Of a stretch of 64,000 bases of DNA, positions 20,005 through 30,970 are shown one piece after another. Origin of the DNA: Cherax quadricarinatus (lineage: Eukaryota > Arthropoda > Malacostraca > Decapoda > Parastacidae); contig NC_091369.1 in the NCBI RefSeq assembly GCF_038502225.1, positions 4,758,471-4,822,470 on the forward strand. Reading direction: 5' to 3'. Within the stretch, counting starts at the first letter, position 1, and the number at the start of each line of letters is the position of its first letter. The translations under genes were made by a program, and so were the position numbers. The notes under the pieces were generated by a model, which did no database searches, was not told the origin of the DNA, and worked only from the letters and a program-made list of their open reading frames with translations.

Positions 20005-20204
20005 ATAGTTTCCTGTGTAATTGAGAAGGTGGAAGCAGCGATAAGGAATAATAAGAAATGAATCTGAGAAACAAACGAGAAGAAAAGAAAAGGAGGAGGA
20101 GGAGGAGCTGGTGGGAAGGTCAGGTCGAGGAAGGTGAGGTGAGGTAATGGAACTTACATTAGATTGGGTGATCAGTCCCCATCCCGCGGTAGTGAAGCAA
20201 GAGA

Positions 20205-21468
20205 TGAGTCGCTACTGAACACCTGTCAAGTTTGAGGGACTGAACACCTTCTATCATGTTTGAGGGAGTGAACACCTTCTATCATGTTTGAGGGAGTGAA
20301 CACCTTCTATCAAGTTTGAGGGACTGAACACCTTCTATCATGTTTGAGGGACTGAACACCTTCTATCATGTTTGAGGGACTGAACACCTTCTATCATGTT
20401 TGAGGGACTGAACACCTTCTATCATATTTGAGGGACTGAACACCTTCTATCATGTTTGAGGGACTGAACACCTTCTATCATGTTTGTGGGACTGAACACC
20501 TATCAAGTTTGAGGGACTGAACATCTTCTATCATATTTGAGGGAGTGAACACCTTCTATCAAGTTTGAGGGACTGAACACCTTCTATCATGTTTGAGGGA
20601 GTGAACACCTTCTATCATGTTTGAGGGAGTGAACACCTTCTATCAAGTTTGAGGGACTGAACACCTTCTATCAAGTTTGAGGGACTGAACACCTTCTATC
20701 ATATTTGAGGGAGTGAACACCTTCTATCAAGTTTGAGGGACTGAACACCTTCTATCATGTTTGAGGGAGTGAACACCTTCTATCATGTTTGAGGGACTGA
20801 ACACCTTCTATCATATTTGAGGGACTGAACACCTTCTATCATGTTTGAGGGACTGAACACCTTCTATCATGTTTGAGGGGCTGAACACCTTCTATCATGT
20901 TTGTGGGACTGAACACCTTCTATCAAGTTTGAGGGACTGAACACCTTCTATCAAGTTTGAGGGACTGAACACCTTCTGTCAAGTTTGAGGGACTGAACAC
21001 CTTCTATCATGTTTGAGGGACTGAACACCTTCTATCAAGTTTGAGGGGCTGAATACCTTCTATCAAGTTTGAGGGACTGAACACCTATCATGTTTGAGGG
21101 ACTGAACACCTTCTATCAAGTTTGAGGGTCTGAACACCTTCTATCAAGTTTGAGGGACTGAACACCTATCAAGTTCGAGTGACTGAACACCTTCTATCAA
21201 GTTTGAGGGACTGAACACCTTCTATCAAGTTTGAGGGTCTGAACACCTTCTATCAAGTTTGAGGGACTGAACACCTATCAAGTTCGAGTGACTGAACACC
21301 TATCAAGTTTGAGGGTCTGAACACCTTCTATCAAGTTTGAGGGTCTGAACACCTATCAAGTTTGAGGAACTGAACACCTATCAAGTTCGAGTGACTGAAC
21401 ACCTTCTATCAAGTTCGAGTGATTGAACACCTTCTATCAAGCTTGAGGGACTGAACACCTTCTATTTT
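20205..21468. repeat. 28-bp satellite array A (about 45 copies)
   Basis: The unit contains GAGGGACTGAACACC, TTCTATCA and AGTTT or TGTTT. Shortened units lacking TTC occur in the last third. It is a diverged sister of the array at 34480-36030 (23 of 28 consensus positions identical). Confidence 0.95.
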
Positions 21469-21539
21469 TTTGCCAAAATTAGTCATGGATATGACATTTT
21501 CTGTGATTTGGTCAAAATAAACCTTCCAGTCAATTGACG

Positions 21540-22165
21540 GTGTCACTCCTAATCACCTGAGAGGTGGAGAAGGTGCAAGAGGCTTCTCGTTATGTATAAC
21601 AGGAACATCCACTGGCAAGACTGTCAGAGACTGGAAGATATCCAAAAGTGGATCATCCCATCATGGGAGGCTGACACAAGAATAATCCTGGAGTCTTGAA
21701 GTGTGGGCTCCAAGACCTGGTGGTTCTTGGTTAAGGACCGGCAAGGTTAGTCACCTGATGAAATAATTCCACCAGCAAATCAACAGGATAGAACTGTTTA
21801 CATCGGCAAACAAGAAAAAAATTGACACACTTGTTGCACATTTTCCTGACAGGAAATCACTCCCTGATTACGTAGGGAACTTCTGGTGGTAGTCGACAAA
21901 ATTGCTAGTGATGTCGGAGGTGACAATAAAGCAGGATAATGTATATCTCCTTAAATCCCTGGCCCAAGAAAAGACTATAGGCTCAAAAAAGGTGAGCCCA
22001 AGATTGCTGATTAGATGTGTGGATCAGCTAGCATCACCTTGAACTCGCATCTATCAACTGTGTTTAACACGGCTCTCCTTGTGCAACAAATACATTTTCT
22101 GTTCACAAAATAAGAAGAGCAGTGTCGTAATCAGCATGTACAGTCCAGTGTCACTCCTGTCCATC
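21540..22165 (+). pseudogene. Highly degraded non-LTR reverse transcriptase fragment
   Basis: Scattered frames carry RT-region motifs: KTWWFLVKDRQG and SPDEIIPP (about 21715-21770), LLKSLAQEKTIGSKKVSPRL followed by CVDQLAS (about 21950-22035), and KSSVVISMYSPVSLLSITGT (about 22118-22172), which matches the NYRPVSLLS motif of LINE RTs. Many stops and frameshifts separate them. No catalytic YADD/FADD core is preserved. Confidence 0.55.
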
Positions 22166-22502
22166 ACTGGAACTGTTTTCTGGAACTGTGGTTCCAGAAA
22201 ACGTCGATCGGCAGCTAATCTCACTAAACCTCTTCACTATGTGGCACCAGTCACTGGATGAATCTAAAATCACTTGGGTAAGAGTACCGGACATCACTCT
22301 AGACAAAAGAACAGATGCTCCTATCCTGACTAGTCTGACTTGGGTAAGAAAAACAAGTTTTCGAAAGAGGTGGGGAGAGAAGCCGACCAAGAAACTGCTG
22401 ATGGAATACTTCGCGGAATTTACAGTCGACTTTCTCGGTGCTGAACACCCACCTCCAAGGCCGCTACCTGCAAGAACAGAAGCTCGCAGAAATGATGAAT
22501 AA
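22166..22502 (+). other. Open stretch of uncertain origin after the RT fragment
   Basis: A 104-codon frame (22188-22502, GTG-led; contains NVDRQLISLNLFTMWHQSLD and KTSFRKRWGEKPTKK) follows the degraded RT. I do not recognise it; it may be another decayed transposon piece. Confidence 0.3.
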
Positions 22503-22677
22503 ACTTGACTTCACATCCCTCCAAACTAAGGTAAGATGTAATCACAATATACAAAATACTGAGACACCAACATTGAAGGCATGATTTCACAGAAGCAGTA
22601 ATCCAGCATAGATATACTTTGCGCAGCTCAGTTAAAGACAAACTGTAAGCTGTCCGCCACATATATAAAATCGATCA

Positions 22678-22800
22678 CCACACGGTGTTCAGAGATCACC
22701 ACACGGTGTTCAGAGATCACCACACGGTGTTCAGAGATCACCACACGGTGTTCAGAGATCACCACACGGTGTTCAAGGACCGCCACTCGATGCTCAAGGA
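22678..22800. repeat. 21-bp tandem repeat (about 5 copies)
   Basis: Unit AGATCACCACACGGTGTTC with two further bases; each unit carries a CACACGGTGT dyad. Confidence 0.9.
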
Positions 22801-23053
22801 CCACCATCTTAGACCAGGCTTTCAGCTAACAGCCGAAGTACCCTGGTTGGATCTAAAGACGGACTGATACGTTGGGCATAATTCCATACATCTGCGACCC
22901 ATGTTTTCCTATCACTTACTAAAGTAATGATGGCTTTAAAATGAGCTGAGTCGGACGGAAAAAGAGCTCTTAAACTGTAACTGCATTAGTGTTTAAAAGC
23001 TTTAAGATAATAATTTTGATTTCACGAGAGATATTTCTAGGCTTAAAGCTCAC

Positions 23054-23208
23054 CTGCAATAACTGTCAATCAGACGAAGATGATGGCAGCAGGTGTAGCT
23101 CTAGACGGGCTTTATCTGCAAAGTCTGCAATAATTCCCAGGCTTCTGAGGGAGATCGAGGAGCGTCCCAGGGTGGACCTACTCTCACCACCGCTGCTATC
23201 CAACTGGT
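23054..23208 (-). other. Candidate noncoding leader exon (5' UTR) of the secretory-precursor gene
   Basis: On the minus strand, an Inr-like TTCACC places +1 at about 23208, 31 bases from the first T of a TATA box. The next 155 bases contain no ATG and end in ATTGCAG|GTGAGC (donor at 23053). The next supported minus-strand acceptor I found is at 17180, ten bases before the ATG of the precursor ORF. This would give a two-exon gene with an intron of about 5.9 kb. Linking the two exons is inference; only a transcript can prove it. Confidence 0.5.
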
Positions 23209-23275
23209 GAAGAGCCTCGCTGTTGACGCGGCTTTTATACCTTCCTCCTAGAGCGTGGGCTGACCAATCACCGGC
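23209..23275 (-). promoter_or_regulatory. TATA/CCAAT core promoter
   Basis: On the minus strand: GGTGATTGGTCAGC (inverted CCAAT, about -57) at about 23261-23274, and GGTATAAAAGCCGCG at about 23227-23241, with TATAAAAG at 23232-23239. Spacing to the Inr-like TCA is 31 bases. The surrounding sequence is GC-richer than average for the window. Confidence 0.55.
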
Positions 23276-23384
23276 TGCCACGTTACACTAGCCCTCCGAA
23301 GGTGGAGTCGAAGATTTCTAAGACAATTTTAAGGATGATTATAATAATTATTATATTATAATTAACAGACTTTTGGAAACCCCT

Positions 23385-23480
23385 GACAAGACAGTGATGG
23401 AGTGAGTGATGGTGTGTGTCTTTTTTTTTGCGGGGGGAGGGGTCACTTTACCTCAGTGGGAGACGGCCGTTGGGTAAAAA
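23385..23480 (+). mobile_element. RTE LINE 3' tail fragment
   Basis: GACAAGACAGTGATGGAGTG ... GGTCACTTTACCTCAGTGGG matches the RTE 3' UTR near 61715-61785. Confidence 0.75.
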
Positions 23481-23838
23481 ATCTATATCTATCTATCTAT
23501 CTATCTCTCCATGTCTGTTTATGTCTATTTTGTCTATCTGCCTAACCATCTGTCTATCTATCTATTTAGCTATCTATATATCTGTTCATTGCTATCTTTA
23601 TCTATTTGCCTGTCTAACCATCTAGCTATCTTTCAATATCTCTATCTTTATCTATCTATATGTCTATATTGTCTAACTTTATCTGTCTATCTATCTATCT
23701 AACCATCTATCTATTACTTTGCAATCTATATAATCATCTATCTATATATCTGTCTACAGGCTACTGATCTCTCTGTCTATCTATCTATCTATCTATCTAT
23801 CTACCTATCTCTCTATCTATCTATCTGTCTACCTATGT
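23481..23838. repeat. (TCTA)n-type microsatellite, impure
   Basis: Imperfect TCTA/TCTG tract with unique interruptions. Confidence 0.9.
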
Positions 23839-24039
23839 AAGGAAGGTAAAACACAAAGGTTGATCAAACAGGAAGCAAGGAGGACAACAGGAACTTCCGT
23901 TACACCAACAGAGATCAAACTTCCGTTGCGGGTTGCTGTGTCTAGCAGTTGCGAAAAGCTCTTGATCCAGGGAACTGGAGCTATCCTCGGATCAAACCTG
24001 AAGAACCCTAATGATTTCAGCGTATCGAGTTGTATATAA

Positions 24040-24047
24040 TAATAACA

Positions 24048-24120
<73 letters not shown>
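24040..24120. repeat. (AAT)n microsatellite
   Basis: About 25 units. Confidence 0.95.
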
Positions 24121-24121
<1 letters not shown>

Positions 24122-24122
24122 C

Positions 24123-24265
24123 TAGGAGGGGTGGAGGTATTTGCAGTTTTTGTAGTGTAGTATAGACACGCCTCTGGCAAGACAGTGATGGAGTGAGTGA
24201 TGGTAAAAGAATTTCTTCTTTTTTTTGGGGTTACCCTGCCTGGGTGGGAGACAGCCTCGTTGTTG
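24123..24265 (+). mobile_element. RTE LINE 3' tail fragment
   Basis: AGGAGGGGTGGAGGTATTTG, CTCTGGCAAGACAGTGATGG and GGGTTACCCTGCCTGGGTGG match the RTE 3' UTR. Confidence 0.8.
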
Positions 24266-24309
24266 GAAAAATAGATGAATGCAAATCATTTATGTTTCTA
24301 AACTATGTG

Positions 24310-24376
24310 ATGGAGAGAGACAGAGAGACAGAGAGACAGAGAGACAGAGAGACAGAGAGACAGAGAGACAGAGAGA
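24310..24376. repeat. (GACAGAGA)n microsatellite
   Basis: Eight perfect units, followed near 24440-24510 by GGGA-rich repeats. Confidence 0.9.
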
Positions 24377-24599
24377 GTAAACATACACTGCAGCAGACAC
24401 AGCAGCTGAGTCAAGGTATTTATGAGTTATTGCCGAGGATGTAGGTAAGAGGGAGGGAGGGAGGGAGAGAAGGAGGGGGGAGGGAGAGAAGGAGGGGGGA
24501 GGGAGTGTTAGAAAGTGAGAAAAGAAAGAACAGAAGGAATGTTAGAGAGAGAAACAGAGAGTTAGAAAGATAGTTGTAAATTTGCATGATAGGAAATGG

Positions 24600-24787
24600 T
24601 GTGTGTGTGTACTCACCTATTTGTTGTTGCAGGGGTCGAGTCTTAGCTCCTGGCCCCGCCTCTTCACCGGTTGCTACTGGGTCCTCTCTCTCCCCGCTCC
24701 ATGAGCTTTATCAAACCTCGTCTTAAAACTGTGTATGGTTCCTGCCTCCACTACGTCATTTTCTAGGCTATTCCACTGCCTTACAAC

Positions 24788-24820
<33 letters not shown>

Positions 24821-24955
24821 TCCCCTACTTGTAGTTGCAGAGGTCGATTCACAGCTCCTGGCCCCGCCTCTTCACTACTAAGCCCACTCTCTCCCTGCTC
24901 CATGAGATTTATCGTATCTCTTCCTAAAGCTATGTAAGGATCCTGTGTGTGTGTC
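24600..24955 (-). mobile_element. Two short CR1-type LINE copies separated and bounded by (TG)n
   Basis: (GT)5, copy 24611-24793 (ACTCACCTATTTGTTGTTGC, ... TTCCACTGCCTTACAACTC), (TG)n 24794-24820, a second diverged copy 24821-24942 (CCCTACTTGTAGTTGCAGAG), then (TG)n and a third scrap (CATTACCTATTCGTGCACGC). All read 3'-end first on the plus strand, that is, minus orientation. Confidence 0.8.
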
Positions 24956-25379
24956 ATTACCTATTCGTGCACGCGAGGGTTGAGTCCCATAAACACAAGA
25001 CTAGACCCAATACTCAAGTCCTCCCATTCTCCCATATTAACCCACATAAACACTCATTCAACTACGTCCTCTCTGATTCCATTCCACTCACCTACCAATC
25101 AATTTTGCTGAGAAACAATGCCCAATCTACCTTCCAATCAACTCTCCACGTCAAGAATCACAATGATTCGTTCTATTAATGTCATCAAATATTCCCAGTA
25201 TTTTCGTTTTCTCCACAAAGGTCGATACACAATAGAAGTAACCTATAGAAGAAATACAGTCACCATTGTTTACTCAATACCCTTCTTGGGTGAAGTGCTG
25301 AGGATATCACAGTTCAGATGACCCTCTGACCTACTCCACCTACGGGTTTATCCCTTTCAAATAGATGCAATACTACTAC

Positions 25380-25580
25380 TACTAATAATAATAATAATAA
25401 TCAATCAATCAGCCTTAATTACCCTTGCGCAGTAGATAGACTTTGAACACGTCAATAGGTTCCTAGCCAGTGACTATACACCTGGCTCCTAGTTCCTGCA
25501 CCTGCTGTACCACCTATGTCACCTGATAATGGACCCGGCCGGGGGGGGCGTTGACCCCCGAACACCCTCCAGGTATAGAC
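25380..25580 (+). repeat. (AAT)n, diverged 56-bp satellite monomer, and GGGGCGTTGACCCCC repeat
   Basis: CAGCCTTAATTACCCTTGCG (25411) is a diverged satellite monomer. GGGGCGTTGACCCCCGAACA then CCTCCAGGTAT (25545-25577) is a dispersed repeat also found at 44472-44507. Confidence 0.65.
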
Positions 25581-25779
25581 CGAGGTGTCTCCTCATATTT
25601 AGGTTGTGTCTGAGATTCCTACGTACATCTGGTCCACCGTTCGTACTTACCGGCAATAATTGTAGGTATACAAACTACGGTATACATTATATGTGTAAAC
25701 AACGTTTCACCCAGTTGGGAGAAACGTGTAGCTGTAGGGTTTTCAACCTGGTTAAGGGATCTTGACGAAAGGAGATTGC

Positions 25780-27275
25780 AGGTATATACTCCAGAAGCTG
25801 TATAATTGGAGGTATAATCTCCAGAACTTGTATAATTAGAGGTATACTCTCCAGAAGCTGTATAATTGGAGGTATACTCTCCAGAAGCTGTATAATTGGA
25901 GGTATAATCTCCAGAACTTGTATAATTGGAGGTATACTCTCCAGAAGCTGTATAATTGGAGGTATAATCTCCAGAACTTGTATAATTGTTGGTATACTCT
26001 CCAGAAGCTGTATAATTGGAGGTATAATCTCCAGAACTTGTATAATTGGAGGTATACCCTCCAGAAGCTGTATAATTGAAGGTATAATCTCCAGAACTTG
26101 TATAATTGGAGGTATACTCTCCAGAAGCTGTATAATTGGAGGTATAATCTCCAGAACTTGTATAATTGGAGGTATACTCTCCAGAAGCTGTATAATTGGA
26201 GGTATAATCTCCAGAACTTGTATAATTGGAGGTATACTCTCCAGAAGCTGTATAATTGGAGGTATACTCTCCAGAACTTGTATAATTGGAGGTATACTCT
26301 CCAGAAGCTGTATAATTGGAGGTATAATCTCCAGAACTTGTATAATTGGAGGTATACTCTCCAGAAGCTGTATAATTGGAGGTATACTCTCCAGAACTTG
26401 TATAATTGGAGGTATACTCTCCAGAAGCTGTATAATTGGAGATATGATCTCCAGAACTTGTATAATTGGAGATATACTCTCCAGAAGCTGTATAATTGGA
26501 GGTATAATCTCTAGAACTTGTATAATTGGAGGTATACTCTCCAGAAGCTGTATAATTGGAGGTATAATCTCCAGAACTTGTATAATTGGAGGTATACTCT
26601 CCAGAAGCTGTATAATTGGAGGTATAATCTCCAGAACTTGTATAATTGGAGGTATACTCTCCAGAAGCTGTATAATTGGAGATATGATCTCCAGAACTTG
26701 TATAATTGGAGATATACTCTCCAGAAGCTGTATAATTGGAGGTATAATCTCCAGAACTTGTATAATTGTTGGTATACTCTCCAGAAGCTGTATAATTGGA
26801 GGTATAATCTCCAGAACTTGTATAATTGGAGGTATACTCTCCAGAAGCTGTATAATTGGAGGTATAATCTCCAGAACTTGTATAATTGGAGGTATACTCT
26901 CCAGAATCTGTATAATTGGAGGTATAATCTCCAGAACTTGTATAATTGGTGGTATACTCTCCAGAAGCTGTATAATTGGAGGTATACTCTCCAGAAGCTG
27001 TATAATTGGAGGTATAATCTCCAGAACTTGTATAATTGGTGGTATACTCTCCAGAAGCTGTATAATTGGAGGTATACTCTCCAGAAGCTGTATAATTGGA
27101 GGTATAATCTCCAGAACTTGTATAATTGGAGGTATAATCTCCAGAACTTGTATAATTGGTGGTATACTCTCCAGAAGCTGTATAATTGGAGGTATACTCT
27201 CCAGAAGCTGTATAATTGGAGGTATACTCTCCAGAAGCTGTATAATTGGAGGTATAATACACTCCAGAATTTGTA
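25780..27275. repeat. 30-bp minisatellite in a 60-bp higher-order array (about 50 monomers)
   Basis: Two monomer types alternate: TGTATAATTGGAGGTATACT plus CTCCAGAAGC, and the same with ATAATCTCCAGAACT. The period is divisible by three and the unit lacks stops in several frames. Hence a 547-codon minus frame (Y-T-S-N-Y-T-x-S-G repeats) and long plus frames exist. I treat these as by-products. Confidence 0.95.
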
Positions 27276-27889
<614 letters not shown>

Positions 27890-28064
27890 GTTATAAGTCT
27901 GGGTAGGATTGGCGTTAATATTTGTAGCCTCAGACAGGACAGGTGAGGTGACGGTAAATCCTTTTTAAAAGCCACTTGGTGGACGCGGATTAACTTGGCT
28001 TCGTGGGGAGGCTTACAACCAATTAAGCCACAAGTGGTTGACTGGGGCATCTTGGTAGAGACGG

Positions 28065-29278
28065 TGGTGGGTTGGTGTTGATGAGTTGGTGGAGGTGGGT
28101 TGGTGGAGGTGGGTTGGTGTAGGTGGGTTGGTGTAGGTGGGTTGGTGTAGGTGGGTTGGTACAGGTGGATTGGTGTAGGTGGATTGGTGTTGTTGGGTTG
28201 GTGTTGGTGGGTTGGTGTTGGTGGGTTGGTGCAGGTGGGTTGGTGTAGGTGGGTTGGTGTTGGTGGGTTGGTGTAGGTGGGTTGGTACAGGTGGGTTGGT
28301 GTAGGTGGATTGGTGTAGGTGGATTGGTGTTGGTGGGTTGGTGTTGGTGGGTTGGTGTTGGTGGGTTGGTGTAGGTGGGTTGGTGCAGGTGGGTTGGTGG
28401 AGGTGGGTTGGTGTTGGTGGGTTGGTGTTGGTGGGTTGGTGTAGGTGGATTGGTGTTGGTGGGTTGGTGTAGGTGGGTTGGTGCAGGTGGGTTGGTGGAG
28501 GTGGGTTGGTGTAGGTGGGTTGGTGTAGGTGGATTGGTGTTGGTGGGTTGGTGTTGGTGGGTTGGTGTAGGTGGATTGGTGTTGGTGGGTTGGTGTTGGT
28601 GGGTTGGTGTAGGTGGGTTGGTGCAGGTGGGTTGGTGGAGGTGGGTTGGTGTAGGTGGGTTGGTGCAGGTGGGTTGGTGTAGGTGGGTTGGTGCAGGTGG
28701 GTTGGTGCAGGTGGGTTGGTGTAGGTGGGTTGGTACAGGTGGGTTGGTGGAGGTGGGTTGGTGCAGGTGGGTTGGTGGAGGTGGGTTGGTGCAGGTGGGT
28801 TGGTTTAGGTGGGTTGGTACAGGTGGGTTGGTGGAGGTGGGTTGGTGCAGGTGGGTTGGTGTAGGTGGGTTGGTACAGGTGGGTTGGTGTAGGTGGGTTG
28901 GTACAGGTGGGTTGGTGTAGGTGGGTTGGTACAGGTGGGTTGGTGCAGGTGGGTTGGTGCAGGTGGGTTGGTGTAGGTGGGTTGGTGTAGGTGGGTTGGT
29001 GTAGGTGGGTTGGTGCAGGTGGGTTGGTGCAGGTGGGTTGGTACAGGTGGGTTGGTGTAGGTGGGTTGGTACAGGTGGGTTGGTGTCGGTGGGTTGGTAC
29101 AGGTGGGTTGGTGCAGGTGGGTTGGTGGAGGTGGGTTGGTACAGGTGGGTTGGTTTAGGTGGGTTGGTACAGGCGGGTTGGTGCAGGTGGGTTGGTGTAG
29201 GTGGGTTGGTGTAGGTGGGTTGGTACAGGTGGGTTGGTGTAGGTGGGTTGGTACAGGTGGGTTGGTGTAGGTGGGTTG
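28065..29278. repeat. 14-bp minisatellite (about 86 copies)
   Basis: Unit GGTTGGTGTAGGTG with variable fourth triplet (GTTG, GGAG, GCAG, ACAG). Open frames such as [12 protein letters not shown] are by-products. Confidence 0.97.
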
Positions 29279-29535
29279 ACGTTGAATCTCGAAGTTATTG
29301 CTAAATATATCTAACAGTAACATACTTCATAGCGATATACCGTATGGCGATATATACCTCACAGTCGTTGAAGGTGGTATTACACGGTCTGAAGACGGTA
29401 CATGTAGGTGGGAGGAAAGGCCACTGACACAGCCCATGCTGGGTACTTCAGCATCGTTACACACTGTTTTTATCACGAAAAGGCTTTTATTGTATTGAGA
29501 AAAAGTACAGATTGGAAACACATGCACACAGGGGG
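29279..29535. other. Unique sequence between array and LINE tails
   Basis: No gene recognised. Confidence 0.4.
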
Positions 29536-29749
29536 CCAGGAGCTATGAATCGAACCCTGCAACCACAATTAAGTGAGTACATAGGTACGACAAATTCTAA
29601 GAACAGGGAGAGTGGACCTGGTAGCAAGCAGCGAAATCAGGTGGTGCCAAGAGCTACAACTCGACCCCCAACAACTACAAACAGGTGAGTACACACACAC
29701 ACAAACACACTAGGAGCTGTGAATTGACCCCTGCAAGCACAAATAGGTG

Positions 29750-29826
<77 letters not shown>
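29536..29826 (+). mobile_element. CR1-type LINE 3' tails, (AC)n and poly(A)
   Basis: Three successive short plus-strand tails (GGCCAGGAGCTATGAATCGA ... TAAGTGAGTAC at 29537-29581; AGAGCTACAACTCGACCCCC ... GGTGAGTAC(AC)n near 29650-29700; AGGAGCTGTGAATTGACCCC ... GGTGAGTAC(AC)n to 29788), then A38. The full-length element below starts directly after the A-run. Confidence 0.8.
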
Positions 29827-29829
<3 letters not shown>

Positions 29830-29870
29830 AGGAAGAGTGGGGAAGGAAGATAGTAGAGCTTGGTAAGAAA

Positions 29871-30785
29871 ATGGAGGAGCGGATAGCTGAAGAGTGCAGG
29901 AAGTGGGCAGTACAGGTCTTAGCAGCAGAAGCTAGGATACAGTGCTTAGAAGAGAAACTGCAAAGCCTGAAACAGATTAGAGAGACGAATGACAATTCAG
30001 ATGTGACATCAGGAAATTCAAAGTCAGGCGCAGACAAGGGGACGGTAAGCAACAACGGAGACATGCCGTACAGGAAGGCCCTATCAGACCCACGTGGGGC
30101 CAGGGAAAAGACGATGAGCACACTAAGATCAAACGACAGGTCCGAAGACAATGAAGGTATGCTATATGCAGAGATTCTAACAGCCAACTGCAGTAGCAAG
30201 GGACAGCTGGTCAGGAAAGACAGTTCACTGAGAATAGAAGTTTCAGATATGACAGGGACTGAAGGCAAGAACATGTCAATAGAAGGAAATAAAATGCCTC
30301 AGAGGAAGCAGATGGAGACTCAGTGGGAGGAGGAAAGGGCGAGGTCAGTTTTTGTGTACGGGCTCCAAGAAGCCAAGGGGGACAACTTTGAAGAAATAAA
30401 ACAGGAGGAGAAAAAAATGATTGAAGCCATCATGAAAACAATAGGGGAGGGCAATATGACCCAGGTGACAAACTTTCAGAGAATTGGGTGGTTTGCGAGT
30501 GGAAGGATACGGCCTGTCAGAGTAACTTTCAAGGAAGAATCAGTTCGAACCAGGATTCTGCAAGAGAAAGCAAGACTGAGGGACAAAGAGGGGTACCAGA
30601 GAGTATACCTCGACCGCGACAGAACACAAGAAGAAAGGACTACACTGAAAGAGAGGGTACAGAGACGCAAGGAAGAACGAGAAGCAATGAAAATGAGCAG
30701 GACCCAGACACAGGAGGAAGGGCAAACACACCCCACAGAATCTCCCACCAAAAGACTCCACCCGCGACATTCCCAACGCAACTGA
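29871..30785 (+). CDS. LINE ORF1 protein
   Basis: 304 codons, intact. It begins MEERIAEECRKWAVQVLAAE with a coiled-coil heptad pattern (residues about 5-40: LEEKLQSLKQI). A disordered middle follows, and then a conserved RNA-binding portion: RSVFVYGLQEAKGDNFEEI, FQRIGWFASGRIRPVRVTF, RVYLDRDRTQEER. This resembles the RRM plus C-terminal domain of LINE ORF1 proteins that package element RNA. The C-terminus is basic. ORF2's open frame overlaps its end. Its role is inferred from position and motif order. Confidence 0.8.
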   Translation: MEERIAEECRKWAVQVLAAEARIQCLEEKLQSLKQIRETNDNSDVTSGNSKSGADKGTVSNNGDMPYRKALSDPRGAREKTMSTLRSNDRSEDNEGMLYAEILTANCSSKGQLVRKDSSLRIEVSDMTGTEGKNMSIEGNKMPQRKQMETQWEEERARSVFVYGLQEAKGDNFEEIKQEEKKMIEAIMKTIGEGNMTQVTNFQRIGWFASGRIRPVRVTFKEESVRTRILQEKARLRDKEGYQRVYLDRDRTQEERTTLKERVQRRKEEREAMKMSRTQTQEEGQTHPTESPTKRLHPRHSQRN

Positions 30786-30970
30786 GCAACCTATACTACA
30801 ACCCACTCACTGTTCCCTCTGCCACCAACCCCCATATCACAAACCTCACCCCAACAGCTGTCCCTTATGGGCATTCTGACCCCACCCCCATCAACACAAA
30901 CCCCACCTACACCACAGCCCCATATAGGCCCCCACCAAGGCTCTCGCTCCAACAACCCCAATATTCTTGC

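Noticed and set aside
20205..21468. Array A considered as a CRISPR array.
   Set aside because: Head-to-tail 28-bp units without spacers.
22989..23281. Two short ORFs (73 and 71 codons) over the promoter/leader region.
   Set aside because: They overlap on opposite strands, and the TATA/CCAAT plus donor arrangement explains the sequence better.
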